Below are positions 17,331 through 26,239 of a stretch of 64,000 nucleotides of DNA, one piece after another. The notes beneath the pieces were generated by a model. That model saw only the letters and a program-made list of their open reading frames with translations. It did no database searches and was not told the origin of the DNA. This DNA is from Novosphingobium resinovorum (lineage in GTDB: Bacteria; Pseudomonadota; Alphaproteobacteria; Sphingomonadales; Sphingomonadaceae): contig NZ_BSFC01000030.1 of NCBI RefSeq assembly GCF_027922145.1, forward strand, positions 1 to 64,000, read 5' to 3'. Position 1 is the stretch's first letter; each line of letters opens with the position of its first letter. The translations under genes and the position numbers were made by a program.

Positions 17331-19298
17331 TCAGGGCTTCGGCGTCACCAGTCCGAACGTGCCTTTGGGCGCCTCCACCAGCGCGAGGAAGGCGCTCAGG
17401 CGCTGCGCGGTATCGGCGGGCAGGGCGCTTTCCTGCGGCTTCTTCGTGATCGCCGCGATGAGCTGCGCGCGCGTCAGTTCCAGCTTCTGCGCGGAAGCCT
17501 TGCCGATAGGCTGATGGATCAGCACGCCATTTCGGATTTCCACGTGCTCCGCGACGCCATCCAGTACGAGGTCGAAGGCCATCGGCGCCGCCAGCGCCCG
17601 CTCGGGCACGAGGCGCACCGCCAGCAGGTCGAGGATGTCCGAAAGCGGCATCGCCGGGATCGCGCCCGCGACCGAATCGAAACCGCCGGTCTTCACGCCC
17701 TCGCGCAATTCCTTCGCACCGGTGAGGAAGGCATTGCGCCACATCGAGCTGGTCGCCTGATAGCCCTGCTGTTCGAGGCTGTCGGCCAGCGCCAGCTTGG
17801 CTGCGTGGTTGTCCGGCTGCGCGAAGACGAGGCGCGAGAGCAGTTCCGAGGCCCAGCGGTAATCGCCCGCCGCCACCGCCTTTTGGCCCAGCGCCAGCAC
17901 CGCCTCCGGTCCGCCCATCGCCTCGACGTACTTCGTCGCCACGGCTTCGGGCGGTAGCGGGTTGAGGTTCGCCGGGTTGCCGTCGTACCAACCGAGATAG
18001 CGCTGGTAGACCGCCTTGGCGTCATGGCTGAGCGTGCCGTAGTAGCCCTGGTTGAACCAGCGGTCGGCCAGCGGCTTCGGCAGCTTGAGGTTCTCGGCGA
18101 TCTCCTCGCCGGTCATCCCTTCGTTCATCATCCGCACCGACTGGTCGTGCAGGTACTTGTACATGTCCCGGTGCGCGCCGAGGTAGTCGAGGATCTTCGC
18201 ATTGCCCCAGTGCGGCCAGAAGTGCGAGGTGATGAGCGTGTCCGTCCGGTCGCCATAAAGCGCGATGGACTTGGTCAGATCGTCTGCCCAGGCCTTCGCA
18301 TCGCGCACTTGCGCGCCGCGCAGGGTCAGGATGTTGTGCAGCGAGGAGTTGGCGTTCTCGGCCATGTCGAGCACGCGCAGCTGCGGCATGAAGATCGCCA
18401 TTTCGGCGGGCGCCTCGGTATCGGGCATGTACTGGAATTCGAGATCGACGCCATCGATGGTCATCGTCTCGCCGGTCTTCGTGACTTCGTGCGTGGGCGG
18501 CAGCATGTGGACCGCGCCAGTTGCATTGCCGAGGCGGTTGAAGGCCGGGCCGATGCCGTCGCTGATGTCCGCCTTGGGACCGGTGCCGATGAGGTGGCCG
18601 AAGGCATAGATCGCGCGGCGGCTCATGGCGGGACCGGCGATCACGTTCTCCGAGATCGCTTCCTTGAGGAAGCCGCCCGGCGCCACGATCGGCACCTTGC
18701 GCGCGGCGGCCTCTTCCGGGCTGATGACGCCCGCCGCGCCGCCGAAGTGGTCGATGTGCGAATGGGTGTAGATCACGCCCATCACAGGCTTGTCGCCCAG
18801 CTTGGCGCGGACGAGGTCCATCGCCGCCTTCGCGCTCTCCACCGTGGTCAGGGTGTCGATGACGATGTAGCCGGTCTTGCCGAGCACGACCGTCAGGTTC
18901 GCCAGCTCGATCCCGCGCACCTGATAGACGCGGTCGGTCACCTTGAAGAGCCCGGATTGCGACAACAGCTGCGCATTGCGCCAGAGGCTGGGGTTCACGG
19001 TATCGGGCCGCTTGCCCTTGAAGATGTCGAGTTCCTTGAGGTCGCGGATGCGCTTGCCGTCGGGCTTTGTGATTTCGCTGCCGGGAATGCCTGCGACGAA
19101 GCCGCGCGTGGCGAGGTCGAAGTCCTCCTTGTCGTTCCACGGCAGGCTGGCGGTGGTCTCCTCGAAGTAGCGCAGCGTCGCGGCCGAGGCGGGTTTCTGC
19201 GCGCTATCCGCATCCTGGGCGGCGACATGGCCGCCCGCGCCGAGGGCTAGGAGCGAGACGGCGGCGATTGCCGCTGCGAAGCGTGGGCGATGGGCCAT
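17331..19298 (-). CDS. Secreted alkylsulfatase (SdsA/YjcS-type metallo-beta-lactamase fold)
   Basis: A 655-residue linear alkyl-sulfate hydrolase, expected to cleave primary or secondary alkyl sulfates to alcohol and sulfate in the periplasm. It starts with a signal peptide (to about residue 28, VAAQ). The binuclear zinc motif THSHIDHFGG is near residue 180, and the C-terminal region after about 530 is the SCP2-like substrate-binding domain of this family. Length fits SdsA1 and YjcS. I use the ATG at 19298 because GAGG lies six bases upstream; the ATG at 19304 abuts that site. It is divergent from the thiolase. The shared gap contains a motif copy at 19415-19430. Confidence 0.92.
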   Translation of the reverse strand: MAHRPRFAAAIAAVSLLALGAGGHVAAQDADSAQKPASAATLRYFEETTASLPWNDKEDFDLATRGFVAGIPGSEITKPDGKRIRDLKELDIFKGKRPDTVNPSLWRNAQLLSQSGLFKVTDRVYQVRGIELANLTVVLGKTGYIVIDTLTTVESAKAAMDLVRAKLGDKPVMGVIYTHSHIDHFGGAAGVISPEEAAARKVPIVAPGGFLKEAISENVIAGPAMSRRAIYAFGHLIGTGPKADISDGIGPAFNRLGNATGAVHMLPPTHEVTKTGETMTIDGVDLEFQYMPDTEAPAEMAIFMPQLRVLDMAENANSSLHNILTLRGAQVRDAKAWADDLTKSIALYGDRTDTLITSHFWPHWGNAKILDYLGAHRDMYKYLHDQSVRMMNEGMTGEEIAENLKLPKPLADRWFNQGYYGTLSHDAKAVYQRYLGWYDGNPANLNPLPPEAVATKYVEAMGGPEAVLALGQKAVAAGDYRWASELLSRLVFAQPDNHAAKLALADSLEQQGYQATSSMWRNAFLTGAKELREGVKTGGFDSVAGAIPAMPLSDILDLLAVRLVPERALAAPMAFDLVLDGVAEHVEIRNGVLIHQPIGKASAQKLELTRAQLIAAITKKPQESALPADTAQRLSAFLALVEAPKGTFGLVTPKP

Positions 19299-19414
19299 GG
19301 ACATCCTCTTTTATGCGATCGTAGCGCAAACCCTCACGATCCGCGCCTGACAGGCCGGGCGCACTGTCGGGATGCCGCTGGGAGAGGCAAACGCGCCGGT
19401 CTGCGCGCGGCATC

Positions 19415-19430
19415 TTTCCCGGTTGTGATA
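19415..19430 (-). promoter_or_regulatory. Operator-like motif between alkylsulfatase and thiolase genes
   Basis: On the minus strand this reads TATCACAACCGGGAAA, matching TATCRC-N4-GKGAWA. Its flank shares the 14-mer GGGGAATATCACAA with the site at 3126. It sits in the divergent gap, 117 bp from the alkylsulfatase start and 81 bp from the thiolase start. Confidence 0.45.
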
Positions 19431-19510
19431 TTCCCCCGGAGCGCCTCGCGTAAGCCCCTCGCTCGCCCATCCGCTTGCTAAGCGGCGAAAAAAGCGAGCG
19501 AGGACGAGCG

Positions 19511-20722
19511 ATGAGTGGAACTGCCTATATCTGCGACGCGGTGCGCACGCCCATCGGCCGTTACGGCGGCGGTCTGGCCGCGATCCGTGCCGACGATCTG
19601 GGCGCGGTTCCGCTGAAAGCGCTGTTGGCGCGCAATCCCGGCCTCGATCCGGCGGCGGTGGAGGAAGTCTTCTACGGCTGCGCCAACCAGTCGGGCGAGG
19701 ACAACCGCAACGTCGCGCGCATGAGCCTGCTGCTGGCGGGCCTGCCGCATACGGTGCCGGGCGTGACGCTCAACCGCCTCTGCGCCTCGGGCCTCGAAGC
19801 GGTCGGCGCGGCGGCGCGGGTGGTGGTCGCGGGCGAGATGGACCTGGCCTTCGCGGGCGGCGTCGAGAGCATGACGCGCGCTCCCTTCGTGATGGGCAAG
19901 GCCGACAGCGCCTTCGGCCGCGCCCAGAAGCTGGAAGACACGACGATGGGCTGGCGCTTCGTCAACCCGGCGCTCGATGCGCTCTACGGCACCGAGACGA
20001 TGCCGCGCACCGGCGAGAACGTGGCGAAGGACTTCGGCATTGCGCGCGCCGATCAGGACGCCTTCGCGCTGCGCAGTCAGGATCGCGCGGCGGCGGCGCA
20101 GGAATCCGGCTTCTTCGCCGAGGAGATCGTCACCACCCCGGTCCCCGGCCGCCGCAGCGGCGACGTGGTGGAAGTCTCGGTGGACGAACATTTGCGGCGC
20201 GGCACCACGCTGGAGACGCTCGCCCGCCTGAAGCCTCTGTTCGAGCCGGGCGGGACGGTGACGGCGGGCAATGCCTCGGGCATCAACGACGGCGCGGCGG
20301 CGCTGATCGTCGCCAGCGAGGCGGCGGTGAAGGCCCACGGCCTGACCCCGCGCGCACGTATCCTGGGCATGGCTTCGGCCGGGGTGGAGCCGCGCGTGAT
20401 GGGCATCGGCCCGGTTCCGGCTACCTGCAAGCTGCTGGCGCGGCTGGGGCTGACGATCGGAGACTTCGACGCGATCGAACTGAACGAGGCGTTTGCCAGC
20501 CAGGGCCTTGCCGTCATGCGCGAACTGGGTCTGGCCGATGATGCGCCGCAGGTGAACCCGAACGGCGGCGCGATCGCGCTGGGCCACCCGCTCGGCATGT
20601 CGGGTGCGCGGCTGGCGCTGACGCTGGTGCACCAGTTGGAGAAGACCGGCGGCAGGCGCGGCCTCGCCACGCTGTGCGTGGGCGTGGGCATGGGTCTGGC
20701 GCTGGCGGTCGAACGGGTTTGA
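19511..20722 (+). CDS. Acetyl-CoA acyltransferase (thiolase, PcaF/PaaJ-like)
   Basis: A 403-residue thiolase. The nucleophilic Cys is in TLNRLCASGLEAVG, the catalytic NEAFASQ and GGAIALGHPLGMSGAR (His) follow, and the second Cys is in LCVGVGMG. The segment GCANQSGEDNRNVARM closely resembles 3-oxoadipyl-CoA thiolases (PcaF/PaaJ), suggesting a 3-oxo-dicarboxyl-CoA or related substrate. The ATG at 19511 follows a GAGG box; an upstream frame to 19475 is not needed. It would supply the thiolytic step missing from the FadJ operon. PcaF identity is likely by sequence but no other protocatechuate genes are nearby. Confidence 0.9.
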   Translation: MSGTAYICDAVRTPIGRYGGGLAAIRADDLGAVPLKALLARNPGLDPAAVEEVFYGCANQSGEDNRNVARMSLLLAGLPHTVPGVTLNRLCASGLEAVGAAARVVVAGEMDLAFAGGVESMTRAPFVMGKADSAFGRAQKLEDTTMGWRFVNPALDALYGTETMPRTGENVAKDFGIARADQDAFALRSQDRAAAAQESGFFAEEIVTTPVPGRRSGDVVEVSVDEHLRRGTTLETLARLKPLFEPGGTVTAGNASGINDGAAALIVASEAAVKAHGLTPRARILGMASAGVEPRVMGIGPVPATCKLLARLGLTIGDFDAIELNEAFASQGLAVMRELGLADDAPQVNPNGGAIALGHPLGMSGARLALTLVHQLEKTGGRRGLATLCVGVGMGLALAVERV

Positions 20723-20801
20723 GGTTTCTGCCGAGCGCGCCATGAATACATCGATTTCCTGAAGCAGCAGCGCTGCATCGACGAAGTTGCTGCCCGCACT
20801 T

Positions 20802-20832
20802 GCACGGCTTTGAACTCTGCTCAAAGCCGTGC
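20802..20832. terminator. Stem-loop between convergent genes
   Basis: GCACGGCTTTGA (20802-20813) pairs perfectly with 20821-20832 across a 7-nt loop. It lies between the stops of the thiolase (plus) and the TBDT (minus), where a bidirectional terminator is expected. No T-run follows on either side, so intrinsic termination would be weak. Confidence 0.55.
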
Positions 20833-20881
20833 TGGTTCTCCGCAGATCAGGTGGAGTGCTGAATGATGCTCATGCCGGATT

Positions 20882-23257
20882 TCAGAACTTGGTCCTGAGC
20901 GTCACACCGTAGGTACGAGGATCGCCCAGGGTGCCGGTGACCGCACCGGTGTTGCCTGCCGACAGGCTCAGGTAATAGAGCTTGTCCGTCAGGTTGCGCG
21001 CCCACAGCTGGATGTCGAGCACCCCGTCCAGCGCCCGCACGCCGATGCGTGCGTTGACCAGCGAATAACCGGGAATCAGCGAATAGCGCGAAAGGCTGGC
21101 GGTGGTGTTGAAGTCCGAGCGGTAGCTATAGTCCGCGCCGAAATAGACTTCGCTATCGCGGCCCAGCACAGATCCCACCCCCTGACGCGCCTCGCCGCCT
21201 GCCGAGGCCGCCCACTTCGACACGCCCGGCAGGCGCTTCCCGCTAAGGTCGCAGGTGGTCTGCCCGGTGACCTCGATCGGGCACGGCGCATTGGGATAGT
21301 CCACGTACTTCGCATCGGTGAACGCGCCCGAGGCGTAGAGTGAGAGCCACGGCGCCGGATTTGCGCGCAGGTCCGCCTCGAAACCGCGCGTGCGAACTTT
21401 GCCGACGTTGGTGAAGTAGGACTGGTTGTTGCGCTCCACATCGACCACGGTAGTCTGGTAATCGCTGTCGTCGGTCCAGAACGCGGCGAGGTTGGCGGTC
21501 AGTTTATTGCCGAACCATGCGGTCTTCACGCCCAGTTCGTAGCTGTCGATCGTCTCGGGCTTGATGACCGGATCGGCGGCGAAGGCGCCCGTCGTCACGA
21601 TGTTGGCAAGGTTGAGGCCGCCGAACTTGTGGCCGCGCCCATAGGTCGCATAGACCAGCGCATCGGGCGAGACCTTCCACGACAGCGTCGCCGAGCCGGA
21701 CAGGCGGCCTTCCTTCGTGCTGGCGGAATAGGAATTGGCGATGCCGTAGCGCGAGCGGATCGTATTGGCGGCGGCAAGCTGCGCGGTGGTCAGCCCGTCG
21801 AGACTGGCGCCGGTGGCGGTCTGCTCGAACCAGCCGGTCTTGGTCTCGTAGGTGTAACGCAGGCCCGTGGTGAGATCGAGCGTGGGCGTCACGTGCCAGA
21901 TCGTCTGACCGAAGGCGGCGTAGCTGTTGGTCACAGGACGCGAGTGGCCGAGGATGGTGTAGCCGTTGAGTGCGGCTGCGGCGGCTGTGCGGTCCACGCT
22001 GGGCGCCACGAACCATGCGGCGGCGTCACTGCCATAGGCATTCAGCGACTCGGCATCGATTGCCTGCCACAGGTAGTAGAGCCCCGCGACGTAATCGACC
22101 TTGCGCGTGCCTTCCGAGGCGATGCGCAGTTCCTGGCTGAACTGGCGCTGCTCGTTGCTCTGGTGGAAGTCGGTGCCGGCATCGAGGCTGGTGGAATCGC
22201 CGTCATTGTGCGGATACCAGTTCCACGCGCGGTAGGCGGTGACCGAGGTGATCGTGTTGCCCGGGATGGTGAGGTCAGCGATCGAGGTCACGCCCCACTG
22301 GTTCATCTTGTAGCGCGGGTTGGCGTCCACATCGACCTGCCGCGCCGAAGGATCTATCGGCAGCGGCGTATAGCCGGTGCGCGCGGCGCGGGCGTAATAG
22401 TTGTTCGCGAACGCCGTGCCGTTGTCGTACTGGGTCAGCACGCCGGTCAGCACCGCCGCCGCCGTCTTGGAATGCTGGCGGCCGTAGTCACCGATCAGGC
22501 GCAGCTTGAAGTTGCTGGCGGGCGTGAACAGCAGCTGCCCGCGCAGGCCGAAATCGTGATAGTCCTGCGTGTCCGAACCGTCGTAGCGGTTGGTCATGTA
22601 GCCGTCGCGGTCGGTCTTCGAGACGTAGAGGCGCGCGGCCAGCAGATCGTCCACCAGCGCGCCGCTGGCATAGGCGTGGACCTGCCGGAAATCGTAGTTT
22701 CCGAAGGTCACGTCGCCGCCCGCCTCGGGCTCGAACGTCGGCGACTTGGTGGTGACGACGACCGCGCCCGCCGACGTGTTCTTGCCGAACAGCGTGCCCT
22801 GCGGGCCGCGCAGCACTTCGATGCGCTCCACGTCCGAGAGGTCGAACACTGCCTGTCCGGGCCGCGCGAGGTAGACCTGATCGACATAGACGCCGACCGC
22901 CGGCTCCAGCCCGTCGTTGTAGACCGAGACGTTGTTGCCCAGCCCGCGGATGTTGATGCTGGTGTTGCGCGGGTTGGTGTTGGTGACGACGAGGCTGGGA
23001 GTCAGTTGCTGCAGGTCGCGCAAGTTGTAGGTGCGCGTCGCGGCCAGCTGCTCGCCGCCGAAGGCATTCGCGGCCACCGGTACGTCCTGGATGCGCTCGT
23101 TGCGGCGACGGGCGGTGACCATGATATCGAGGCCTCCACCACCTTCTGCGTCGGCAGCGGCTTCGGCGGCTGGTGCCTCTTCGGCGTATGCGGGGACGGC
23201 AGCCAGCGCGCTCGACCCGAGCAGGGCGAGCGTGGTGGCACGCAGGAACGTGTTCAT
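20882..23257 (-). CDS. TonB-dependent receptor (organosulfur-linked subfamily)
   Basis: A 791-residue outer-membrane receptor with a signal peptide ending AVPAYAEEA, plug motifs DVPVAANAFGGEQ and IEVLRGPQGTLFGKN, and a C-terminal aromatic (RTKF). Its barrel is clearly related to that of the receptor at 49713-52115: both share FSQELR-AS, DY-AGLY, a SYAA-GQ-W block, GLRYTYE-KTG, and a C-terminus of the form GxLGxPRxYGxTLxxx. It diverges from an arylsulfatase, so a sulfate ester or its desulfated product is a plausible ligand (inference from context). Convergent with the thiolase. Confidence 0.92.
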   Translation of the reverse strand: MNTFLRATTLALLGSSALAAVPAYAEEAPAAEAAADAEGGGGLDIMVTARRRNERIQDVPVAANAFGGEQLAATRTYNLRDLQQLTPSLVVTNTNPRNTSINIRGLGNNVSVYNDGLEPAVGVYVDQVYLARPGQAVFDLSDVERIEVLRGPQGTLFGKNTSAGAVVVTTKSPTFEPEAGGDVTFGNYDFRQVHAYASGALVDDLLAARLYVSKTDRDGYMTNRYDGSDTQDYHDFGLRGQLLFTPASNFKLRLIGDYGRQHSKTAAAVLTGVLTQYDNGTAFANNYYARAARTGYTPLPIDPSARQVDVDANPRYKMNQWGVTSIADLTIPGNTITSVTAYRAWNWYPHNDGDSTSLDAGTDFHQSNEQRQFSQELRIASEGTRKVDYVAGLYYLWQAIDAESLNAYGSDAAAWFVAPSVDRTAAAAALNGYTILGHSRPVTNSYAAFGQTIWHVTPTLDLTTGLRYTYETKTGWFEQTATGASLDGLTTAQLAAANTIRSRYGIANSYSASTKEGRLSGSATLSWKVSPDALVYATYGRGHKFGGLNLANIVTTGAFAADPVIKPETIDSYELGVKTAWFGNKLTANLAAFWTDDSDYQTTVVDVERNNQSYFTNVGKVRTRGFEADLRANPAPWLSLYASGAFTDAKYVDYPNAPCPIEVTGQTTCDLSGKRLPGVSKWAASAGGEARQGVGSVLGRDSEVYFGADYSYRSDFNTTASLSRYSLIPGYSLVNARIGVRALDGVLDIQLWARNLTDKLYYLSLSAGNTGAVTGTLGDPRTYGVTLRTKF

Positions 23258-23318
23258 GGAAAGACCCTCATTGCATGGCGCTACCGGCGACCGGGCGGCC
23301 GCCTGAAACTCAACCGTT

Positions 23319-23373
23319 TGAGTAGAGAACTCATGGTGCGCGGCAACAAAGATTCTCTACATAACTGGTAGAG
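23319..23373. promoter_or_regulatory. Inverted repeats in the TBDT/arylsulfatase divergent gap
   Basis: Two small inverted repeats sit in the 190-bp gap: TGAGT-N5-ACTCA (23319-23333) and CTCTAC-N7-GTAGAG (23355-23373). Either could be an operator shared by the two divergent genes. No regulator gene is adjacent. Confidence 0.35.
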
Positions 23374-23447
23374 TAAAACTTTGTGGGCCGCCGGAACTGC
23401 TCCCGTTAGGTCTTGCGCTCCCACGCATCGCCACGAACGGAACCGAC

Positions 23448-25199
23448 GTGACCCGCAAGGCCGCCCTGATTGCCGCCGCTCTCATGAGCACCCTGATGAC
23501 CCGTCCCGCCGCCGCGCAGGCCGTGAATGCCGCCGCGCCTGCGCCTGCATCAACCGCCGCTCCGGGCGCTGCGCAGAGTGCAGCGCGCCCGAACTTCCTC
23601 GTCATCGTCGCCGACGATCTCGGCTGGTCGGACCTCGGCGCCTTCGGGGGCGAAATCGCGACGCCCAACCTCGACGCGCTAGCCAACAGCGGCGTGCGTT
23701 TCACCGGCTTTCACACCGCGCCGACATGTTCGCCGACCCGCTCGATGCTGTTGAGCGGCGTGGACAACCACGAAGCCGGGATCGGGACCATGGTGGAATC
23801 GCGCCCCGCCACCCTTGCGGATCGCCCCGGCTATGAAGGCTATCTCAACGACCGCGTCGCCTCGATCGCGGAGCTGCTGCAACAGGGCGGCTACCGCACG
23901 CTGATGTCCGGCAAGTGGCACCTCGGCCTCACCGAGGATCGCGGCCCGGCCGCGCGCGGGTTCGACCATTCCTATGCGCTGCTGCAGGGACTGGGCAATC
24001 ACTTCGGCGCCGACCAGAACGCGGCATGGACAAAGGCCAAGGCCAATTCGCTCTACCGGCAGGACGGCAAGCTGGTGAAGTTCCCGGTCGGGCACTACTC
24101 GGCGGACCAGTTCGCCGACAAGCTGATCGGTTTCCTTGATGAAGGGGGCGCCGACAAGCGCCCGTTCTTCGCCTACCTCACTTTCACCACGCCGCACTGG
24201 CCGATGCAGGCCCCGTCCGAGACGATCGCGAAGTACAAGGGCCGCTACGATGCGGGCTACGAAGTCCTGCGCTCACAGCGGCTCGAACGGCAGAAGAAGC
24301 TTCGCCTCGTCGCGCTCGACCAGCAGCCCCATGCGCTCGACGGCGTGAAGCCGTGGGACAGCCTGACGGCCGAGCAGAAGGCGTTCGAGGCGCGCAAGAT
24401 GGAAGTCTACGCCGCGATGGTGGACCGCATGGACCAGAATGTGGGCCGCGTGGTCGCCGAACTGAAGCGCACCGGCCAGTACGACAATACGGTCATCGTG
24501 TTCCTGTCCGACAACGGCCCCGAGGGTAGCGAGATCGATGCGCCGTTCCAAGTGCGAGGGCTTCCTGACGGCGCGAAGAAGCTGGGCATCGACAACCGGC
24601 TGGAGAACATCGGCAACGCCACCTCCTACGTCGGCTACGGCGCGGGCTGGGCGCAGGCCAACAGTACCCCGTCGTGGCTGGTGAAGGGCTATCCCACCGA
24701 AGGCGGCACGCGGGTCTCGGCTTTCGCCTCGGGCAAGGACGTCGTCGGCAATCGCATCGCACGCGGCTATCTGAGCGTCACCGACATCGCGCCGACCTTG
24801 CTCGACCTTGCTGGGCTGACCCAGCCTACGACCTACGAGGGCCGCGCTATCCTGCCGTTCGAGGGGCACAGTCTGGTCCCCGTCCTGGCCGAGAAGGCCA
24901 GCGAAGTGCGCTCGCCGGACGAGCCGGTCGGCACCGAGCTGTTCTATCGCCGCGCGCTGCGCAAGGGCGACTGGAAGGCGGTCTACCTGCCGAAATCCGG
25001 CTCAACCTACCCGCGCGACGGCGTTGGCGAGGGCAAGTGGCAGCTCTTCAACCTCGCGACCGATCCGGCGGAAAGCACCGACCTTGCCGCCACTCATGCC
25101 GAAAAGCTGGCCGAACTCGTGGCGGACTGGGATCGCTACGCTGCGCAGAAGGGCGTCGCGCTACCACAGGATGCCGCGCCCTCGGCGGCAAAGCCCTGA
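23448..25199 (+). CDS. Arylsulfatase (formylglycine-dependent sulfatase)
   Basis: A 583-residue sulfatase that hydrolyses a sulfate ester outside the cytoplasm. A signal peptide (to about residue 24, AAAQA) precedes ADDLGWSDLGAFGG with the Ca-binding Asp pair. The C-x-P-x-R maturation motif CSPTR is at residues 94-98, where Cys becomes formylglycine, followed by SGKWHLG and a later FLSDNGPEG metal site. Length matches AtsA-type enzymes. The GTG at 23448 is the only start that keeps the full signal peptide, though the ribosome site is weak. No formylglycine-generating (anaerobic or FGE) enzyme is in the window. It diverges from the TBDT. Confidence 0.93.
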   Translation: MTRKAALIAAALMSTLMTRPAAAQAVNAAAPAPASTAAPGAAQSAARPNFLVIVADDLGWSDLGAFGGEIATPNLDALANSGVRFTGFHTAPTCSPTRSMLLSGVDNHEAGIGTMVESRPATLADRPGYEGYLNDRVASIAELLQQGGYRTLMSGKWHLGLTEDRGPAARGFDHSYALLQGLGNHFGADQNAAWTKAKANSLYRQDGKLVKFPVGHYSADQFADKLIGFLDEGGADKRPFFAYLTFTTPHWPMQAPSETIAKYKGRYDAGYEVLRSQRLERQKKLRLVALDQQPHALDGVKPWDSLTAEQKAFEARKMEVYAAMVDRMDQNVGRVVAELKRTGQYDNTVIVFLSDNGPEGSEIDAPFQVRGLPDGAKKLGIDNRLENIGNATSYVGYGAGWAQANSTPSWLVKGYPTEGGTRVSAFASGKDVVGNRIARGYLSVTDIAPTLLDLAGLTQPTTYEGRAILPFEGHSLVPVLAEKASEVRSPDEPVGTELFYRRALRKGDWKAVYLPKSGSTYPRDGVGEGKWQLFNLATDPAESTDLAATHAEKLAELVADWDRYAAQKGVALPQDAAPSAAKP

Positions 25200-25308
25200 A
25201 GCGCGTGGCGTGCCGGACCCAATACCCGGCACGCCGCCAGCCGTAAGGCTTCGATCGATCTGTTCCGGCACACTGATGAAAGCTGCAGACGACGCCCTGT
25301 ATGGCGCC

Positions 25309-25347
25309 AAAGGTATGGGCGGGACACAATGGACCGCCCATACCTTT
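25309..25347. terminator. Strong bidirectional hairpin terminator
   Basis: AAAGGTATGGGCGG (25309-25322) pairs perfectly with CCGCCCATACCTTT (25334-25347) across 11 nt. A-run and T-run ends sit at the foot of the stem. It lies between the convergent arylsulfatase and SDR genes and touches the SDR stop codon, so it can terminate both. Confidence 0.75.
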
Positions 25348-26119
25348 ATTTGGTGGTATAGCCGCCATTGACGAGAATGGTCTGCCCGGTCATCCACCAG
25401 CCATCCGAAACCATGAAGCGGATATAGGGAACTATGTCCTCAATGTCGGTCAGTCCGGTCTTCGAGAAGCCCGACAGCGCTGCAGCAGTTTTGTGATAAG
25501 CGACCGCATCTGCGCCCTCGGCCGGGTAGAAAAAGGGCGTATCCATCGGGCCAGGCCCAATTGCCGTCACCGAAATGCCGCGTTCGCCGAATTCCTTGGA
25601 GGCAGCGCGGGTGAAGTGTTCGACCGGCGCCTTGGTTCCGGCGTAGCTTGAATAGAAGGATGTGTAGGCGCCCAGAAGAGAAGTGACGAGCGTTACCAGC
25701 TTTCCATTGTCATTAAGGTGCTTGCCTGCTTCCTTTATGAAGAAGAAAGCCGCCTTTGCATTGACCGCGCTCATCTCGTCATATTCGGCTTCGCCGATTT
25801 CGAGCATGGGCTTCTTCAGGACCTTTCCAACCGTGTTAATGGCAATGTCCGGGCGGCCGATGGCGGCAACGGCGTCGGCAAAGAGTTTTTCGACGGCAGC
25901 TGCAGTGGTCATATCCGCCTGAAATGCAACCGCTTCCGCGCCAAATCCCTTGATTGCTGCGACCGTCGCATCTGCCTCTTCCTTTGAAGTGGCGCTGTTA
26001 TAATGAATGGCGATGGCCTTCGCGCCTTGCTCGGCAAGATCCCGTGCGATCAGGCCGCCGAGATTTTTTGCCCCACCGGCGATGATGACGGTTTTCCCTT
26101 TAATGCTATGGTTGGTCAT
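25346..26119 (-). CDS. Short-chain dehydrogenase/reductase
   Basis: A 257-residue SDR with AGGAKNLGG as cofactor loop, NTVG in place of NNAG, Ser in VTSLLGAYTS, and the catalytic YAGTK. It ends with a typical GQTILVNGGYTT. Base composition is visibly lower in GC than the neighbours. It is divergent from a LysR regulator whose likely operators lie in the 120-bp gap, the standard arrangement for a LysR-controlled reductase. Substrate unknown. Confidence 0.88.
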   Translation of the reverse strand: MTNHSIKGKTVIIAGGAKNLGGLIARDLAEQGAKAIAIHYNSATSKEEADATVAAIKGFGAEAVAFQADMTTAAAVEKLFADAVAAIGRPDIAINTVGKVLKKPMLEIGEAEYDEMSAVNAKAAFFFIKEAGKHLNDNGKLVTLVTSLLGAYTSFYSSYAGTKAPVEHFTRAASKEFGERGISVTAIGPGPMDTPFFYPAEGADAVAYHKTAAALSGFSKTGLTDIEDIVPYIRFMVSDGWWMTGQTILVNGGYTTK

Positions 26120-26171
26120 TCACTGCCTCTTTTACCAGATGGCCGACCATTTATTGGCCGCCTCGAGGTGC

Positions 26172-26194
26172 GAACATATGTTCAACATTTGAAC
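26172..26194. promoter_or_regulatory. Overlapping palindromes, probable LysR operator
   Basis: The perfect palindrome GAACATATGTTC (26172-26183) overlaps GTTCAA-CAT-TTGAAC (26180-26194) in an AT-rich gap between the divergent SDR and LysR genes. The placement fits autoregulation plus activation of the SDR by the adjacent LysR protein. Confidence 0.55.
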
Positions 26195-26239
26195 GATAAA
26201 ATTGTTTAATTTGAATTTACTTGTCTGAAAATCCGAACA

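Noticed and set aside
14785..17514. A 909-codon plus-strand frame over the FadJ operon
   Set aside because: Antisense shadow; it crosses the stop-start junction of two real genes and an intergenic repeat.
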